Source: Microcoleus vaginatus HSN003 (GTDB lineage Bacteria; Cyanobacteriota; Cyanobacteriia; Cyanobacteriales; Microcoleaceae). From it: 64,000 nt of DNA. Shown here piece by piece: positions 36,460 to 44,983 of this stretch. Numbering within the stretch: position 1 is the first letter of the stretch; every line of letters begins with the position of its first letter. The notes below the pieces were generated by a model. The model saw nothing but the letters and a program-made list of their open reading frames with translations, ran no database searches and had not been told where the DNA came from. Both the position numbers and the translations under genes were made by a program. Where the stretch lies: positions 6,324,001-6,388,000 of the forward strand of contig NZ_CP031705.1 of NCBI RefSeq assembly GCF_022701255.1, given 5' to 3'.

Positions 36460-38034
36460 TTAAACGCCCCCTTTTCCCTTCTCCCCTTTTGCAGCTTGCA
36501 AAGCAAAAATCGGAGTCAGAGCAGATTTCCCCTTCAGAGAAACAGCTCCCAAAGCCTCGCAAATGAAGCTTAGCCCGATCGACTCATAAACCCTTTCACC
36601 AATCAAAATTTGGTTTTCCCCCGCCTTGCTCATCAACCGAGCCGCCGTATTCACCGTATCACCGAGGATATTAAACTCCCTGCGCCCTCGCGGTTCCCCA
36701 ACCTCAGCAGCAAACACCGGCCCACGGGACAGCCCAATTTGACAGCTTACTTTTACTTCTTCACCCCCGATAGTTACCAGAGGCAAACCTGCAATCATAT
36801 CTCGGATCGCAATCGCCGCACTAGCCGCGCGGCTGGCGTCATCCCTGTGAGCGTCGGGCACGCCAAAATAAATCAGCATATCCGAACCGTCTAAGTGCGC
36901 CGTTACTTTTTGCAACACGCCCCCTTTAGCTGACACTACAGCATCGATCGACGCAAACACCCGAGAAAAACCCACTACCAGATTGACTTCTTCCGGGGGC
37001 GAAGCTTTGTCCACAGACTCCGGTAAACCAATCAAGTTGACAAACATCACCGTCGGTTCAGGAAAATCCGGCGGTATTTTGCGCTGATCAGCATTTTCAA
37101 CCAGCAGTCTCAGGATAGCTTTGGGAATATAACTAGCAAGGGGTTCAAGCCGCTTCACAGCTTCCCCGATTTCGCTTACCAAACCCGAAACGCTGCGATC
37201 GAGCAATACCGAACTCGGCATCCGCCGCCCAGTCAAAGTGATATCATACTCTCCGAGTTGATCGTCCGTGAAATCGTCCGCCACCAAAAAATAACCCTGT
37301 TTCCCGGGTTCAAAACGAAATTGCTCTCCCAAAGACTCTCTAGCAGCTTCAGTCACACACACCCGCCCCACAGTTCCAGAACCCTCAGCTTGCTTGGCTT
37401 GCTGGACTGAATGCCCCAGCAGTACGTGGGCCATCCGCAGCGGCGTACCGATGTCAGCACTAATATAGCGGCCGCAGTGGATGCCAACCCGCATCCTCAA
37501 AGACAAAACACCCCGCGCCGTTTCAATATTGGCAAATTCAGCCATCGCCCGCTGCATCCGCAAACCCGCCCGCACAGCCCTAGCTGTATCCTCTTGATGA
37601 GCCCCTGACAGAAACTGCACCAGCATCGCATCTCCGGTAAACTCCAGCAAATCCCCGCCCGATTTGCTGACAATTTCAATCATCAAGGCAAAATAGTCGT
37701 TAATCACGCCCAGCAGGCTTTCAGCTCCCTTGCGCCCCTGGGTCGCATTCGCTTCCAACAGCGAGGTAAACCCGGCCAAATCCGTGAACAGCAAGGTGCC
37801 TGTTTGCCACTGGTAGCGCACCTCGCCCGGGTTGGGCGGAGATTCAGACACGGGCCGGGGCACGTAGTCGTGGAGGATGTAACGGAGAGTACGCAGGTGC
37901 TCGAAAACCCCCATTAGCGTTGCGGGGGACGGATCTACCCACGCAGCAGCGTATAGTTGGGCGGAAAGGAGCGATCGCAGCCGCAATTCGATCGCAGCCA
38001 AGGGAGGATTGTAAGTTAATCTATTAATTTCCAC
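36460..38034 (-). CDS. Two-domain class III adenylate/guanylate cyclase, sAC-like
   Basis: A 524-residue soluble protein with two class III cyclase domains in one chain. The first (about 78-235) keeps both metal Asp residues, Asp85 (LLFTDLAGFTS) and Asp135 (EFTGDAMLVQF), but lacks the Asn-Arg pair (VQQAKQ). The second (about 325-500) has lost the first metal Asp (FVNLIGL, Asn333) but keeps Lys376 (GVLQKVT), and NILGDTVNTAARLM with Asn462 and Arg466. The complementary halves would make one active and one degenerate site, as in mammalian soluble adenylyl cyclase, and the text KVTAHLDGSDMLIYFGVP is reminiscent of its C2 domain. Lys376 favours ATP over GTP. No sensor or TPR part follows. Confidence 0.88.
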   Translation of the reverse strand: MEINRLTYNPPLAAIELRLRSLLSAQLYAAAWVDPSPATLMGVFEHLRTLRYILHDYVPRPVSESPPNPGEVRYQWQTGTLLFTDLAGFTSLLEANATQGRKGAESLLGVINDYFALMIEIVSKSGGDLLEFTGDAMLVQFLSGAHQEDTARAVRAGLRMQRAMAEFANIETARGVLSLRMRVGIHCGRYISADIGTPLRMAHVLLGHSVQQAKQAEGSGTVGRVCVTEAARESLGEQFRFEPGKQGYFLVADDFTDDQLGEYDITLTGRRMPSSVLLDRSVSGLVSEIGEAVKRLEPLASYIPKAILRLLVENADQRKIPPDFPEPTVMFVNLIGLPESVDKASPPEEVNLVVGFSRVFASIDAVVSAKGGVLQKVTAHLDGSDMLIYFGVPDAHRDDASRAASAAIAIRDMIAGLPLVTIGGEEVKVSCQIGLSRGPVFAAEVGEPRGRREFNILGDTVNTAARLMSKAGENQILIGERVYESIGLSFICEALGAVSLKGKSALTPIFALQAAKGEKGKGGV

Positions 38035-38117
38035 CTAGTATATTCTTAAAAAATAAGGTCAGTTCCATCTAGAGGCAACACCAATAGCTAGACCTATACC
38101 ATTATGATAAGTTTCCA

Positions 38118-38378
38118 GTGACCCGATACCAGCCGCACCCAGAACCCTGGATAGAAACTTCCGAAAGTCACAGCTTGCTAGCTCCCGATTTGATCCGAGT
38201 TGCTCGATCGGCCTATGGTATGTATCTGAAAGTGCATTCCGAGCAGATCCAGCGTCCGATCGGTGTAGTTGTCAGTGTAGGAAGCGATCGAGGGCAGCTA
38301 ATTTTTGCTTCGCAGCCGATTTTGTTGCCCGGTGAACGTTTTGTTACTTTTGACGAAATTGAATCTCAAATGTATTAA
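38118..38378 (+). CDS. Small conserved hypothetical protein
   Basis: An 86-residue protein from a GTG at 38118 (MTRYQPHPEPWIETSESHSL). It has a helix LLAPDLIRVARSAYGMYLKV and a beta-rich end, GVVVSVGSDRGQLIFASQPI. No signal peptide or known domain. The composition and codon use match the surrounding genes. It is divergent from the cyclase gene, 83 bp apart. Function unknown. Confidence 0.6.
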   Translation: MTRYQPHPEPWIETSESHSLLAPDLIRVARSAYGMYLKVHSEQIQRPIGVVVSVGSDRGQLIFASQPILLPGERFVTFDEIESQMY

Positions 38379-38564
38379 TTGGTAATTGGTAATTGGTAAC
38401 TAATATGTCCGCTCCAACCCTCGCAATAAAATAGGTCTGTAGCGCTCACTCAAGTTTTCAGAATTTTATGAAAACTTGCATTCCTGACTATTAACACCTT
38501 TTATTATTGCTAATTGACCGAACCCGATCTAACAACAGTCAACAGTCAACAGTCAACAAACTTA

Positions 38565-39395
38565 ATGGAAATAATTTTTAATTTTATTGTTTATGTCATT
38601 CTATTTGCTTTGGGTTCGGCTATTGGCAGCTTTCTAAATGTGGTAGTCTATCGGTTGCCTGCGGGTTTGTCGGTGATCCACCCTCCTTCTCGCTGTCCCA
38701 AGTGTTTAAATCAGCTCAGAACTTACGAAAATATACCCGTTTTCGGTTGGCTGTGGCTGCGGGGACGCTGCAATCACTGCCGCAGTCGGATTTCCGTCCG
38801 CTATCCGCTGGTGGAAGCAGCTACGGGTTTGCTGTTTTTGCTCATCTTCTGGCGGTTTGGCGTAACAGTGCAAACTCTGGGTTTTTGGGCTTTGTTTAGC
38901 TGGTTGTTGGCTTTGTCTTTGATTGATTGCGATACAATGACTTTGCCTAATTCTTTAACTCGATCGGGTTTGGTGCTCGGATTGGTTTTCCAGGTGGCAA
39001 AAGGTTGGTGGCCGACTTTTAGTTTGATCGACTCGATACAGTATCTGGTACTCGATGGGATCGCGGGAGCAGTTGTCGGGTTGTGGCTGTTTGACGCCAT
39101 CGGACTCGCCGGGACGATCGGACTGGGGCAGAATGCGATGGGGGCCGGAGATACCAAATTGGCCGCCTTGATGGGAGCTTGGCTGGGCTGGAAATACTTG
39201 CTGCTAGCGGGATTCATCGCCTGTTTCGCCGGGGCTTTTGCCGGTGGCGGGGCGATCGCCCTCGGCTTGCTCGATCGGCGTCAACCGATGCCTTTCGGCC
39301 CGTTTCTGGCTCTCGGTGCAGCAATTACTGCTCTGTGGGGGGAAGCGATCTTATCTACTTACTTCGAGTTGTTTTTCCCGAATTTTAGTTTCTGA
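38565..39395 (+). CDS. pilD: Prepilin peptidase / leader peptidase PilD
   Basis: A 276-residue polytopic membrane protease-methylase that cleaves type IV prepilin leaders and methylates the new N terminus. The start is the ATG at 38565; a TTG at 38514 would translate a CAGTCAA repeat and is rejected. GSAIGSFLNVVVYRLP opens the methylase part, followed by two CxxC pairs (Cys44/47 and Cys69/72). The two catalytic Asp residues sit in SLIDCDTMTLPN (near 121) and MGAGDTKLAALMG (Asp196). About seven membrane segments follow. It is needed for pili and thus motility and natural transformation. Confidence 0.93.
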   Translation: MEIIFNFIVYVILFALGSAIGSFLNVVVYRLPAGLSVIHPPSRCPKCLNQLRTYENIPVFGWLWLRGRCNHCRSRISVRYPLVEAATGLLFLLIFWRFGVTVQTLGFWALFSWLLALSLIDCDTMTLPNSLTRSGLVLGLVFQVAKGWWPTFSLIDSIQYLVLDGIAGAVVGLWLFDAIGLAGTIGLGQNAMGAGDTKLAALMGAWLGWKYLLLAGFIACFAGAFAGGGAIALGLLDRRQPMPFGPFLALGAAITALWGEAILSTYFELFFPNFSF

Positions 39396-39456
39396 TCTGC
39401 CCGTAGTCAGGCGCGATCGAACATAATATTGTCTCAAAAATTGGTAAAATTGTTCC

Positions 39457-39678
39457 GTGTCTTGGATTACACTTACAACTACTAGCTTTCGTTGGGAAGC
39501 GGAATTAATGCAGCAGCTCCTAGCTGCTCATGAAATCCCGGCCCGGATTGTAGACTTGGGCATAGCATCTTATTTGGGGGCTGGAAGTGCTACAGCCCTG
39601 CAAGTTCTTCCAGAACACCAGCGAACTGCATCGCTCCTCATCAGTCCCGTTGAAGATGAGTCTGAATCTGGTGATTAG
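39457..39678 (+). CDS. Small DUF2007-like protein
   Basis: A 73-residue protein from a GTG at 39457. The layout WITLTTTSFRWEAELMQQLL, then AHEIPARIVDLG and LQVLPEHQRTASLLIS resembles the DUF2007 fold (two strands around a helix that selects a 'later chain' residue), a putative signalling domain. The assignment is by eye. It sits 61 bp after pilD on the same strand. Confidence 0.6.
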   Translation: MSWITLTTTSFRWEAELMQQLLAAHEIPARIVDLGIASYLGAGSATALQVLPEHQRTASLLISPVEDESESGD

Positions 39679-39773
39679 TCATTAGTCAAGTCTGTTGTTT
39701 ATTGTCAGTTGTGATGGGTTATTGGTTATTAGTTATTAGTTATTGGTAGCAGCTAACAACTCACAAATAACAA

Positions 39774-39843
39774 CAGTCAACAGTCAACAGTCAACAGTCA
39801 ACAGTCAACAGTCAACAGTCAACAGTCAACAGTCAACAGTTAA
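39774..39843. repeat. Heptamer tandem repeat (CAGTCAA)n
   Basis: About nine and a half perfect copies of CAGTCAA, ending 16 bp before the accD start. The same unit occurs with about three copies just before pilD (38535-38558) and again near 46257-46276, so it is a dispersed family. It has no spacers and is not a CRISPR. Confidence 0.95.
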
Positions 39844-39859
39844 CAAATACCAAGTTTTA

Positions 39860-40810
39860 ATGTCTCTATTTGATTGGTTTGCAAATCGACGAAAATCAGT
39901 ACCGAACTCCCAAGAACGGCCGGAACGAGAAATTGCGGACGGACTTTGGAATAAATGCGAAGCTTGCGGTGCTCTCAGTTATACCAAAGACCTGCGAGCA
40001 AATCAAATGGTTTGCTTGGAATGCGGGCATCATATCAGAGTTTACAGTGACGATCGCATCGAGCAGTTGATCGATCCCAATACCTGGGTACCCATTAACG
40101 AAGGACTGCACGCCACAGATCCCCTGAAATTTCGCGATCGCAAAAAATATAGCGATCGACTCCGAGAATTTCAAGAAAAAACAGGCCACCTAGACGCCGT
40201 AGAAACAGGCATCGGCAAACTCGAAAATTTGCCAGTCGCCCTCGGAGTCATGGAATTTCAGTTCATCGGCGGCAGCATGGGCTCAGTTGTCGGAGAAAAG
40301 CTAACTCGTCTCATCGAACACGCCACGCGGGAACGTTTGTCCGTGATCATTGTCTGCGCTTCCGGTGGTGCAAGAATGCAAGAAGGAATGCTCAGCTTGA
40401 TGCAAATGGCTAAAATTTCCGGGGCTCTGGAACGCCACCGGGAAGCGAGACTGCTTTACATCCCGATTTTGACCCACCCGACCACGGGCGGCGTCACCGC
40501 GAGTTTTGCCATGCTGGGAGACATTATAATTGCAGAGCCAAAAGCTACTGTGGCCTTTACGGGCGGCCGGGTAATCGAGCAAACTCTGCGCGAAAAGCTG
40601 CCGGAAAATTATCAAACTTCCGAATACTCCTTCGCCCACGGTTTTGTAGACTTGATTGTACCCCGGACTCAATTAAAGAAAACTCTTGGTCAGCTCATCA
40701 GCCTCCACCAGCCCCAGCCTTTCTTGGCCGGCTCGGAATTCCCCGCCCTAGAAGCCAGCGATAACCACGCTTTGCCCACGCAGACTCACGCTTTCAAACT
40801 TTCTCCCTAA
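39860..40810 (+). CDS. accD: Acetyl-CoA carboxylase carboxyltransferase subunit beta
   Basis: A 316-residue subunit of the carboxyltransferase that makes malonyl-CoA, together with AccA, for fatty acid synthesis. The start is the ATG at 39860 ([13 protein letters not shown]). An open extension upstream only translates the heptamer repeat. An N-terminal zinc ribbon has Cys33/36/52/55 (CEACGALSY and [10 protein letters not shown]). The crotonase-like carboxyltransferase core contains [33 protein letters not shown] and [18 protein letters not shown]. Length and motifs are normal. accA is not nearby, as usual in cyanobacteria. Confidence 0.96.
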   Translation: MSLFDWFANRRKSVPNSQERPEREIADGLWNKCEACGALSYTKDLRANQMVCLECGHHIRVYSDDRIEQLIDPNTWVPINEGLHATDPLKFRDRKKYSDRLREFQEKTGHLDAVETGIGKLENLPVALGVMEFQFIGGSMGSVVGEKLTRLIEHATRERLSVIIVCASGGARMQEGMLSLMQMAKISGALERHREARLLYIPILTHPTTGGVTASFAMLGDIIIAEPKATVAFTGGRVIEQTLREKLPENYQTSEYSFAHGFVDLIVPRTQLKKTLGQLISLHQPQPFLAGSEFPALEASDNHALPTQTHAFKLSP

Positions 40811-41193
40811 GCTGCTGCGCCGGAGGATTGTCTGTTGGTGAGTGCTGGGCACAGAGGAAATTGCTGAGGAATTGCGAAAAACCCGGCTTCTACCAACAAT
40901 ATTGAGTTTGGTAACGAGACGTTCACGCAGACACCGGGTTTTGAGCCCCGCCCGCGCAATTCCTATTGGTAATAACGACGCAGCAGTGGGATGATATTGA
41001 TCGGAAGTTGATTGGCCCTGAAATTTGGCTGGGCAAAAATGCCTAGTCGCAGTTAGCGGTTAGTTAGCTTGCGATAGATCAAACAAAATCTCAGAACAAA
41101 CTAACAGAACAAGCTAACAGCGCTTTCTAAAATTGTCCGGCTTTCAGTTAATAGCCGTCAACTCAATTTTGACCTGTCAGCGACCTAAAAATT
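40811..41193. other. Intergenic region with hairpin repeat
   Basis: This 383-bp gap holds an imperfect inverted pair, GAAAAACCCGGCTTCT near 40876 and AGACACCGGGTTTT near 40929, which could end accD transcription. The rest shows nothing recognisable: no RNA gene and no open frame worth naming. Confidence 0.4.
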
Positions 41194-41385
41194 ATGGGTT
41201 TTGCAGACCTGTCCATCGCAGAAATAGCAGAGGACTTCAACGTCCCTGTTGAAGACGTGATCCGCTTGTGCGATGAGTTGGAAATTGCCTACAAGCACCC
41301 TCAAACCCGTTTGGCTTTGGAGGATGTTAAGGCAATTATGTCCACTCTCGAAAAAAGGCGCGACTCAAAACTTCTTGCAGATTAG
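41194..41385 (+). CDS. Small HTH-like conserved cyanobacterial protein
   Basis: A 63-residue protein, MGFADLSIAEIAEDFNVPVE then DVIRLCDELEIAYKHPQTRL and LEDVKAIMSTLEKRR. The first half reads as a helix-turn-helix of the MerR/excisionase size (IAEIAEDFNVPVEDVIRLCD), followed by a second helical part. Small proteins of this kind occur upstream of psbV in related genomes, as far as I recall. A DNA-binding or adaptor role is inference. It lies 145 bp before psbV on the same strand. Confidence 0.65.
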   Translation: MGFADLSIAEIAEDFNVPVEDVIRLCDELEIAYKHPQTRLALEDVKAIMSTLEKRRDSKLLAD

Positions 41386-41530
41386 CTCGCAAAATTCCTC
41401 TACCTTTAAAGGTATAGCTGCACAAACTTTCGCCAGTTGTTGCAGAATCAGGGAATTTTGAACACACATCTGTTTGCCAGGTACGATCTCTTAGCGTTCA
41501 ATAATTTGCCGGATTTTTTTAAGGAGAACC

Positions 41531-42019
41531 ATGCTTAAAAGATATTTCATTGCTCTGACCGCTGTATTCTTGAGCTTTCAGTTATTTGTCAGCAGTGCGA
41601 TGGCTGTCGAACTGAGTCCTGAACTTCGCACTGTGACTTTGAATGACAAGGGTGCTCCGGTAGTGCTGAGCCTCAAACAAGTTCAGCAAGGCAAACGCCT
41701 CTTCAATTCGGCTTGCGCTCAATGTCACGCTGCGGGCATGACAAAAACTGACCCGAACGTGAATTTGAGCCCGGAAACTCTGGCTTTGGCCAGCCCGCCC
41801 CGGAATAATATTGAGTCGCTGGTGGACTTTATGAAAAATCCCACCACTTATGACGGGTTTGAGGAAATTTCGGAACTGCATCCGAGCATGAAGAGTGCGG
41901 ATATTTTCGCTGAGATGAGAAATCTCTCGGATGACGATTTGTACGCGATTGCCGGTCACATTCTGTTGCAGCCAAAAATTGTCTCCAAGCAGTGGGCTGG
42001 TGGCAAAGGCGCTCGCTAA
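41531..42019 (+). CDS. psbV: Photosystem II extrinsic cytochrome c-550
   Basis: A 162-residue precursor. The ribosome site AAGGAG lies at 41521-41526 and the ATG at 41531. A signal peptide ends near residue 25 (SSAMA, mature start VELSPELRT). Haem is attached at CAQCH (Cys62, Cys65, His66) and His117 (SELHPSM) is the likely second axial ligand. PsbV is a lumenal subunit that stabilises the oxygen-evolving Mn cluster of photosystem II. Length is typical. It is followed by its paralogue psbV2 and by petJ, all plus strand and separated by gaps with short repeats. Confidence 0.97.
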   Translation: MLKRYFIALTAVFLSFQLFVSSAMAVELSPELRTVTLNDKGAPVVLSLKQVQQGKRLFNSACAQCHAAGMTKTDPNVNLSPETLALASPPRNNIESLVDFMKNPTTYDGFEEISELHPSMKSADIFAEMRNLSDDDLYAIAGHILLQPKIVSKQWAGGKGAR

Positions 42020-42022
42020 TCG

Positions 42023-42060
42023 ATTTTAGATTTTAGATTTTAGATTTTGGATTTTGGATT
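42023..42060. repeat. Heptamer tandem repeat (AGATTTT)n after psbV
   Basis: About five degenerate units of AGATTTT/GGATTTT immediately after the psbV stop. The same unit type appears at about 42106-42130 (complementary), 43318-43387 and 62095-62114. Confidence 0.85.
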
Positions 42061-42173
42061 GGGAGAGGGCTGAAGTTCGGCAAGAATTGCTGGCTCGTCG
42101 TTTTTCGCTCTAAAATCTGAAATCTAAAATTTACCTCCTGCTCATTGATTATCGCAAAAGGTTGTAGTCCCTC

Positions 42174-42674
42174 ATGCTGCGTCGTGGTGCTTTTGTTTGC
42201 TTTCTGTTGGGGATGTTAATTATTTTGCCACTCGTGCTGTTGGCTCCTCAACCTGTTTTGGCTGCTGCCGATTCTTACGTCAATAGGTATTTACAAGCCA
42301 GCGAACCTGTGGCTCTGGAGTTGGACTCTGAGGGACATACTCGCTTGTTTTCGGCTCAGGATTTGTCTGCAGGCAAGGTATTGTTCGAGCAAAGTTGCCT
42401 TAATTGTCACGTCGGAGGAGCTAATTTGCCCGATCCGACGATATCTCTGTCTTTGGCTGACCTCAAAGGGGCAACGCCTCCCCGCAACAACATCAATAGT
42501 CTGGTGGCGTATCTGAGAGAACCGATGACTTATGACGGTACTGAGGAGACTTTTTGGTGCCGCCAAGTGCCGGAAAGCTGGATGCCACAGGCTGAGATTG
42601 AAAATTTAGCGGCTTTTGTGATCCGGGCTGCTCAGAAAGCTCCGGGCTGGGGCGTGGAGAATTTTAAGAGTTGA
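42174..42674 (+). CDS. psbV2: Cytochrome c-550-like protein PsbV2
   Basis: A 166-residue paralogue of PsbV. An N-terminal signal peptide spans about 1-31 (LLGMLIILPLVLLAPQPVLA). The haem site is CLNCH (Cys75, Cys78, His79), followed by the shared block ATPPRNNINSLVAYLREPMT. Where PsbV has SELHPSM, this protein has WCRQVPESWM, so the second axial ligand differs, which is characteristic of PsbV2. It is lumenal. Its function is less clear than that of PsbV; it can partly replace it in some species. Confidence 0.93.
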   Translation: MLRRGAFVCFLLGMLIILPLVLLAPQPVLAAADSYVNRYLQASEPVALELDSEGHTRLFSAQDLSAGKVLFEQSCLNCHVGGANLPDPTISLSLADLKGATPPRNNINSLVAYLREPMTYDGTEETFWCRQVPESWMPQAEIENLAAFVIRAAQKAPGWGVENFKS

Positions 42675-42799
42675 ACGGCCACTGCCAAAAAGTGGTAAAT
42701 TACTCGGAAGAAGGCGATACGAATGCGCGATCGCGCCTGTTTTAACAGGTAAAATATCTAAAGAATCACCCTTTGCGTGTCCATTAGAGGAGAACTGCG

Positions 42800-43138
42800 T
42801 TGAAAAGACTCTTATCGATCGCCCTGTTAGCGATCGCAATTTTTACCGTCGGCTTTGGCCGCCCTGCTTTGGCAGGAGATGCCGCTAACGGAGCTAAAAT
42901 CTTTAGCTCGAACTGTGCTGCTTGTCACATCGGTGGCGGCAACGTGGTTATGGCCATGAAAACCTTGAAAAAGGAAGCTCTTGAGAAGTACAGTATGAAT
43001 TCTCTGGAAGCTATTAGCACTCAGGTAGCTAAGGGCAAAAATGCTATGCCTGCTTTCGGCGCCAAGTTGAAGCCCCAACAAATTGAGGATGTAGCAACCT
43101 ACGTGCTCTCCCAATCTGAGAAAGACTGGAAAGGCTAA
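42800..43138 (+). CDS. petJ: Cytochrome c6 (lumenal electron carrier)
   Basis: A 112-residue precursor starting with TTG at 42800, supported by AGAGGAGA at 42786-42793; no ATG gives a full signal peptide. The signal peptide ends near residue 25 (RPALA, mature [13 protein letters not shown]). The haem site is CAACH (Cys39, Cys42, His43) and Met83 (NAMPAF) is the second axial ligand. It carries electrons from cytochrome b6f to photosystem I, replacing plastocyanin when copper is scarce, so copper regulation is likely, though no site is recognised here. Confidence 0.96.
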   Translation: MKRLLSIALLAIAIFTVGFGRPALAGDAANGAKIFSSNCAACHIGGGNVVMAMKTLKKEALEKYSMNSLEAISTQVAKGKNAMPAFGAKLKPQQIEDVATYVLSQSEKDWKG

Positions 43139-43547
43139 ACTGCCTCTTTGAAGTCGGGCAACCTGGGCGGGTTTGATTTAATTTAAAACTTGTCCTCCCG
43201 ATCGCACCCTCTCTCACCCTTTGGCGAATAAATATCGGTTTGCAGCGATCTTAACCTATTGGGGAAAGCGCGCCAGAAATCCGATTTTTATCAGCTCAAG
43301 GGTGAGGGAGGGTAATTTTATTTTAGATTTTAGATTTTAGATTTTAGATTCAAGATTGAAGATTTTAGATTGAAGATTTTAGATTGCTAAATGCTGACTT
43401 TGCATAAACTGTCAAGCACCTTATATTAAGATTTATGTATGGAAGCGAGTCATAAATTGGGGTTGTGTGCTAGGATGTAAACCCTTTACTACCAAAGCCT
43501 TGAAATCCAAATTAAAGTCGATCGGGGATCGGGAATCTACACCTGTT
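43139..43547. repeat. Intergenic region with AGATTTT heptamers
   Basis: A 409-bp gap after petJ. Positions 43318-43387 hold roughly nine degenerate copies of the AGATTTT heptamer (including AGATTGAAG variants). No other feature is clear. An in-frame GTG at 43467 would lengthen the next protein by 27 residues, but that text looks like non-coding sequence. Confidence 0.6.
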
Positions 43548-44549
43548 ATGAACGTAAAAACATCAGCCAAAGTTAAAACTCTCGGAGACGCTGCATCTGG
43601 GGCGATTGAGAAATATTTCCGCAAAAGTGTAGCGCACGAGGCTGAAGTTATCAAAGACAAAGACGCGGAAGAACTTCATCAAATGCGCGTGGGATTGAGA
43701 CGTTTGCGATCGGCTGTGACTGGTTTTGCTCCGGTTTTAAACTTGCCAAAAGAGGCTTCTGAAAGCAAAATTGGTAAGGTGGGGCGGATTCTGGGAACGC
43801 TCAGAGATTTGGATGTGATGCTCGAAAGTCTCCAAAACCGCTATTACCCGCATTTGCCGGCTGAGGAACAGGAAGTTTTGGATGAGGCTTTGGTGAATTT
43901 GCTCAAACAGCGCCACCGGGCTTTGAAAGGGGTGAGGGCGATTTTAGAGCACAAAAGCTACGAATCGCTGAAGGAGTCGATCGAGGATTGGCTGGAAAAA
44001 CCGAAGTTTCAGGCGATCGAACATTTGCCAATTACTGAGGTTTTGCCAGATTTACTCTTACCTCAAGTTAGTGAGTTTTTCCTGCATCCGGCTTGGCTGT
44101 TGGGCACGGAATATGAGGATGGCCAAGTTAAAGTTGCTGATGATTTGAATGCTGAGGCTGTCGAAGAGAAGTTAGCAGCCGAGGGAACTATTCTGCACGA
44201 TTTGCGGAAGCAAGCTAAGCGAGTTCGTTATTTGATGAATCTGTTTGGGGATTTTTACAGCGAGAGTTACGAAGTTTATGTCGAAGATGTGAAAGCTATT
44301 CAGGAATGTTTGGGCGATATTCAAGACAGTGAAGTTTTAGGGGAGTTTCTAACAGATTTTGTCGATCGCGATCTGAAAAAAGAGTTGCCGAAATTGGCTG
44401 GTTTGTTGGCCGAAAATCGCTACGCAGCTTGGCAAAAATGGCAGATTTTGCAGCGCAGGTATTTGAGTTCCGAAATTCGGCAAGGTTTGCGATCGGTATT
44501 AATTCATCCTGTAGTTGCAGATGCTGCTAACGTCGAAGCGTCGCATTAA
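43548..44549 (+). CDS. CHAD domain protein
   Basis: A 333-residue helical protein from the ATG at 43548. It has two CHAD halves rich in conserved His, Arg and Lys: EELHQMRVGLRRLRSAVTGF with LGTLRDLDVML in the first, and ILHDLRKQAKRVRYLMNLFG with IQECLGDIQDSEVL in the second. CHAD proteins bind polyphosphate through these basic helices and often localise to polyphosphate granules. No CYTH domain is attached. It is a single gene after petJ. Confidence 0.9.
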   Translation: MNVKTSAKVKTLGDAASGAIEKYFRKSVAHEAEVIKDKDAEELHQMRVGLRRLRSAVTGFAPVLNLPKEASESKIGKVGRILGTLRDLDVMLESLQNRYYPHLPAEEQEVLDEALVNLLKQRHRALKGVRAILEHKSYESLKESIEDWLEKPKFQAIEHLPITEVLPDLLLPQVSEFFLHPAWLLGTEYEDGQVKVADDLNAEAVEEKLAAEGTILHDLRKQAKRVRYLMNLFGDFYSESYEVYVEDVKAIQECLGDIQDSEVLGEFLTDFVDRDLKKELPKLAGLLAENRYAAWQKWQILQRRYLSSEIRQGLRSVLIHPVVADAANVEASH

Positions 44550-44983
44550 TTTTAGTGAGTTTGCAGTTGCGCCCAAGCGCAACTGCAAGCAACCGATAAG
44601 TAGCTCGTTCTAATTAGGGCTTACTGAAAAAGTCTACAGAGCGAATAAGCTCGCGCCACACAGCTTGAAAAATAATAGGTTCATCGCTTATTTCTCCAAT
44701 TTACCCAGCAACTTCCCAAGAAAGTGCCAGGGTTTTGAACCTCACTTATGGTATAATCTGCCATTCTTCGCTCAAAAAAAGATTAAAACCCTTCTCAGAC
44801 CTGCCTTCTGCTTTTATTCGGCAAGCCATAATGAAACGTAAGACGCTCTAGAGGAGCGTATCGCTACCCCCTGCTCTTAAAATTTGGATTGCCTATGTTA
44901 AAATTCTTTGGTGACAGGGAGAGTCCCCCCCCTGTCAAGATTTCCGTTTAAAGTAAAAAAAATTTTTAGTCATAGAAAAAACA
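44550..44983. other. Intergenic region, nothing recognised
   Basis: This 434-bp gap contains no credible open frame, RNA gene or strong repeat. An AT-rich stretch with CCCCCCCC-type text near 44925-44935 precedes the next gene. Confidence 0.4.

Noticed and set aside
39774-39843. Regular repeats that could be taken for a CRISPR array
   Set aside because: They are 7-bp tandem units without spacers; the other heptamer runs are the same. No cas genes are present.
39743-39859. N-terminal extension of AccD
   Set aside because: It translates the CAGTCAA repeat; the family start MSLFDWF is at 39860.
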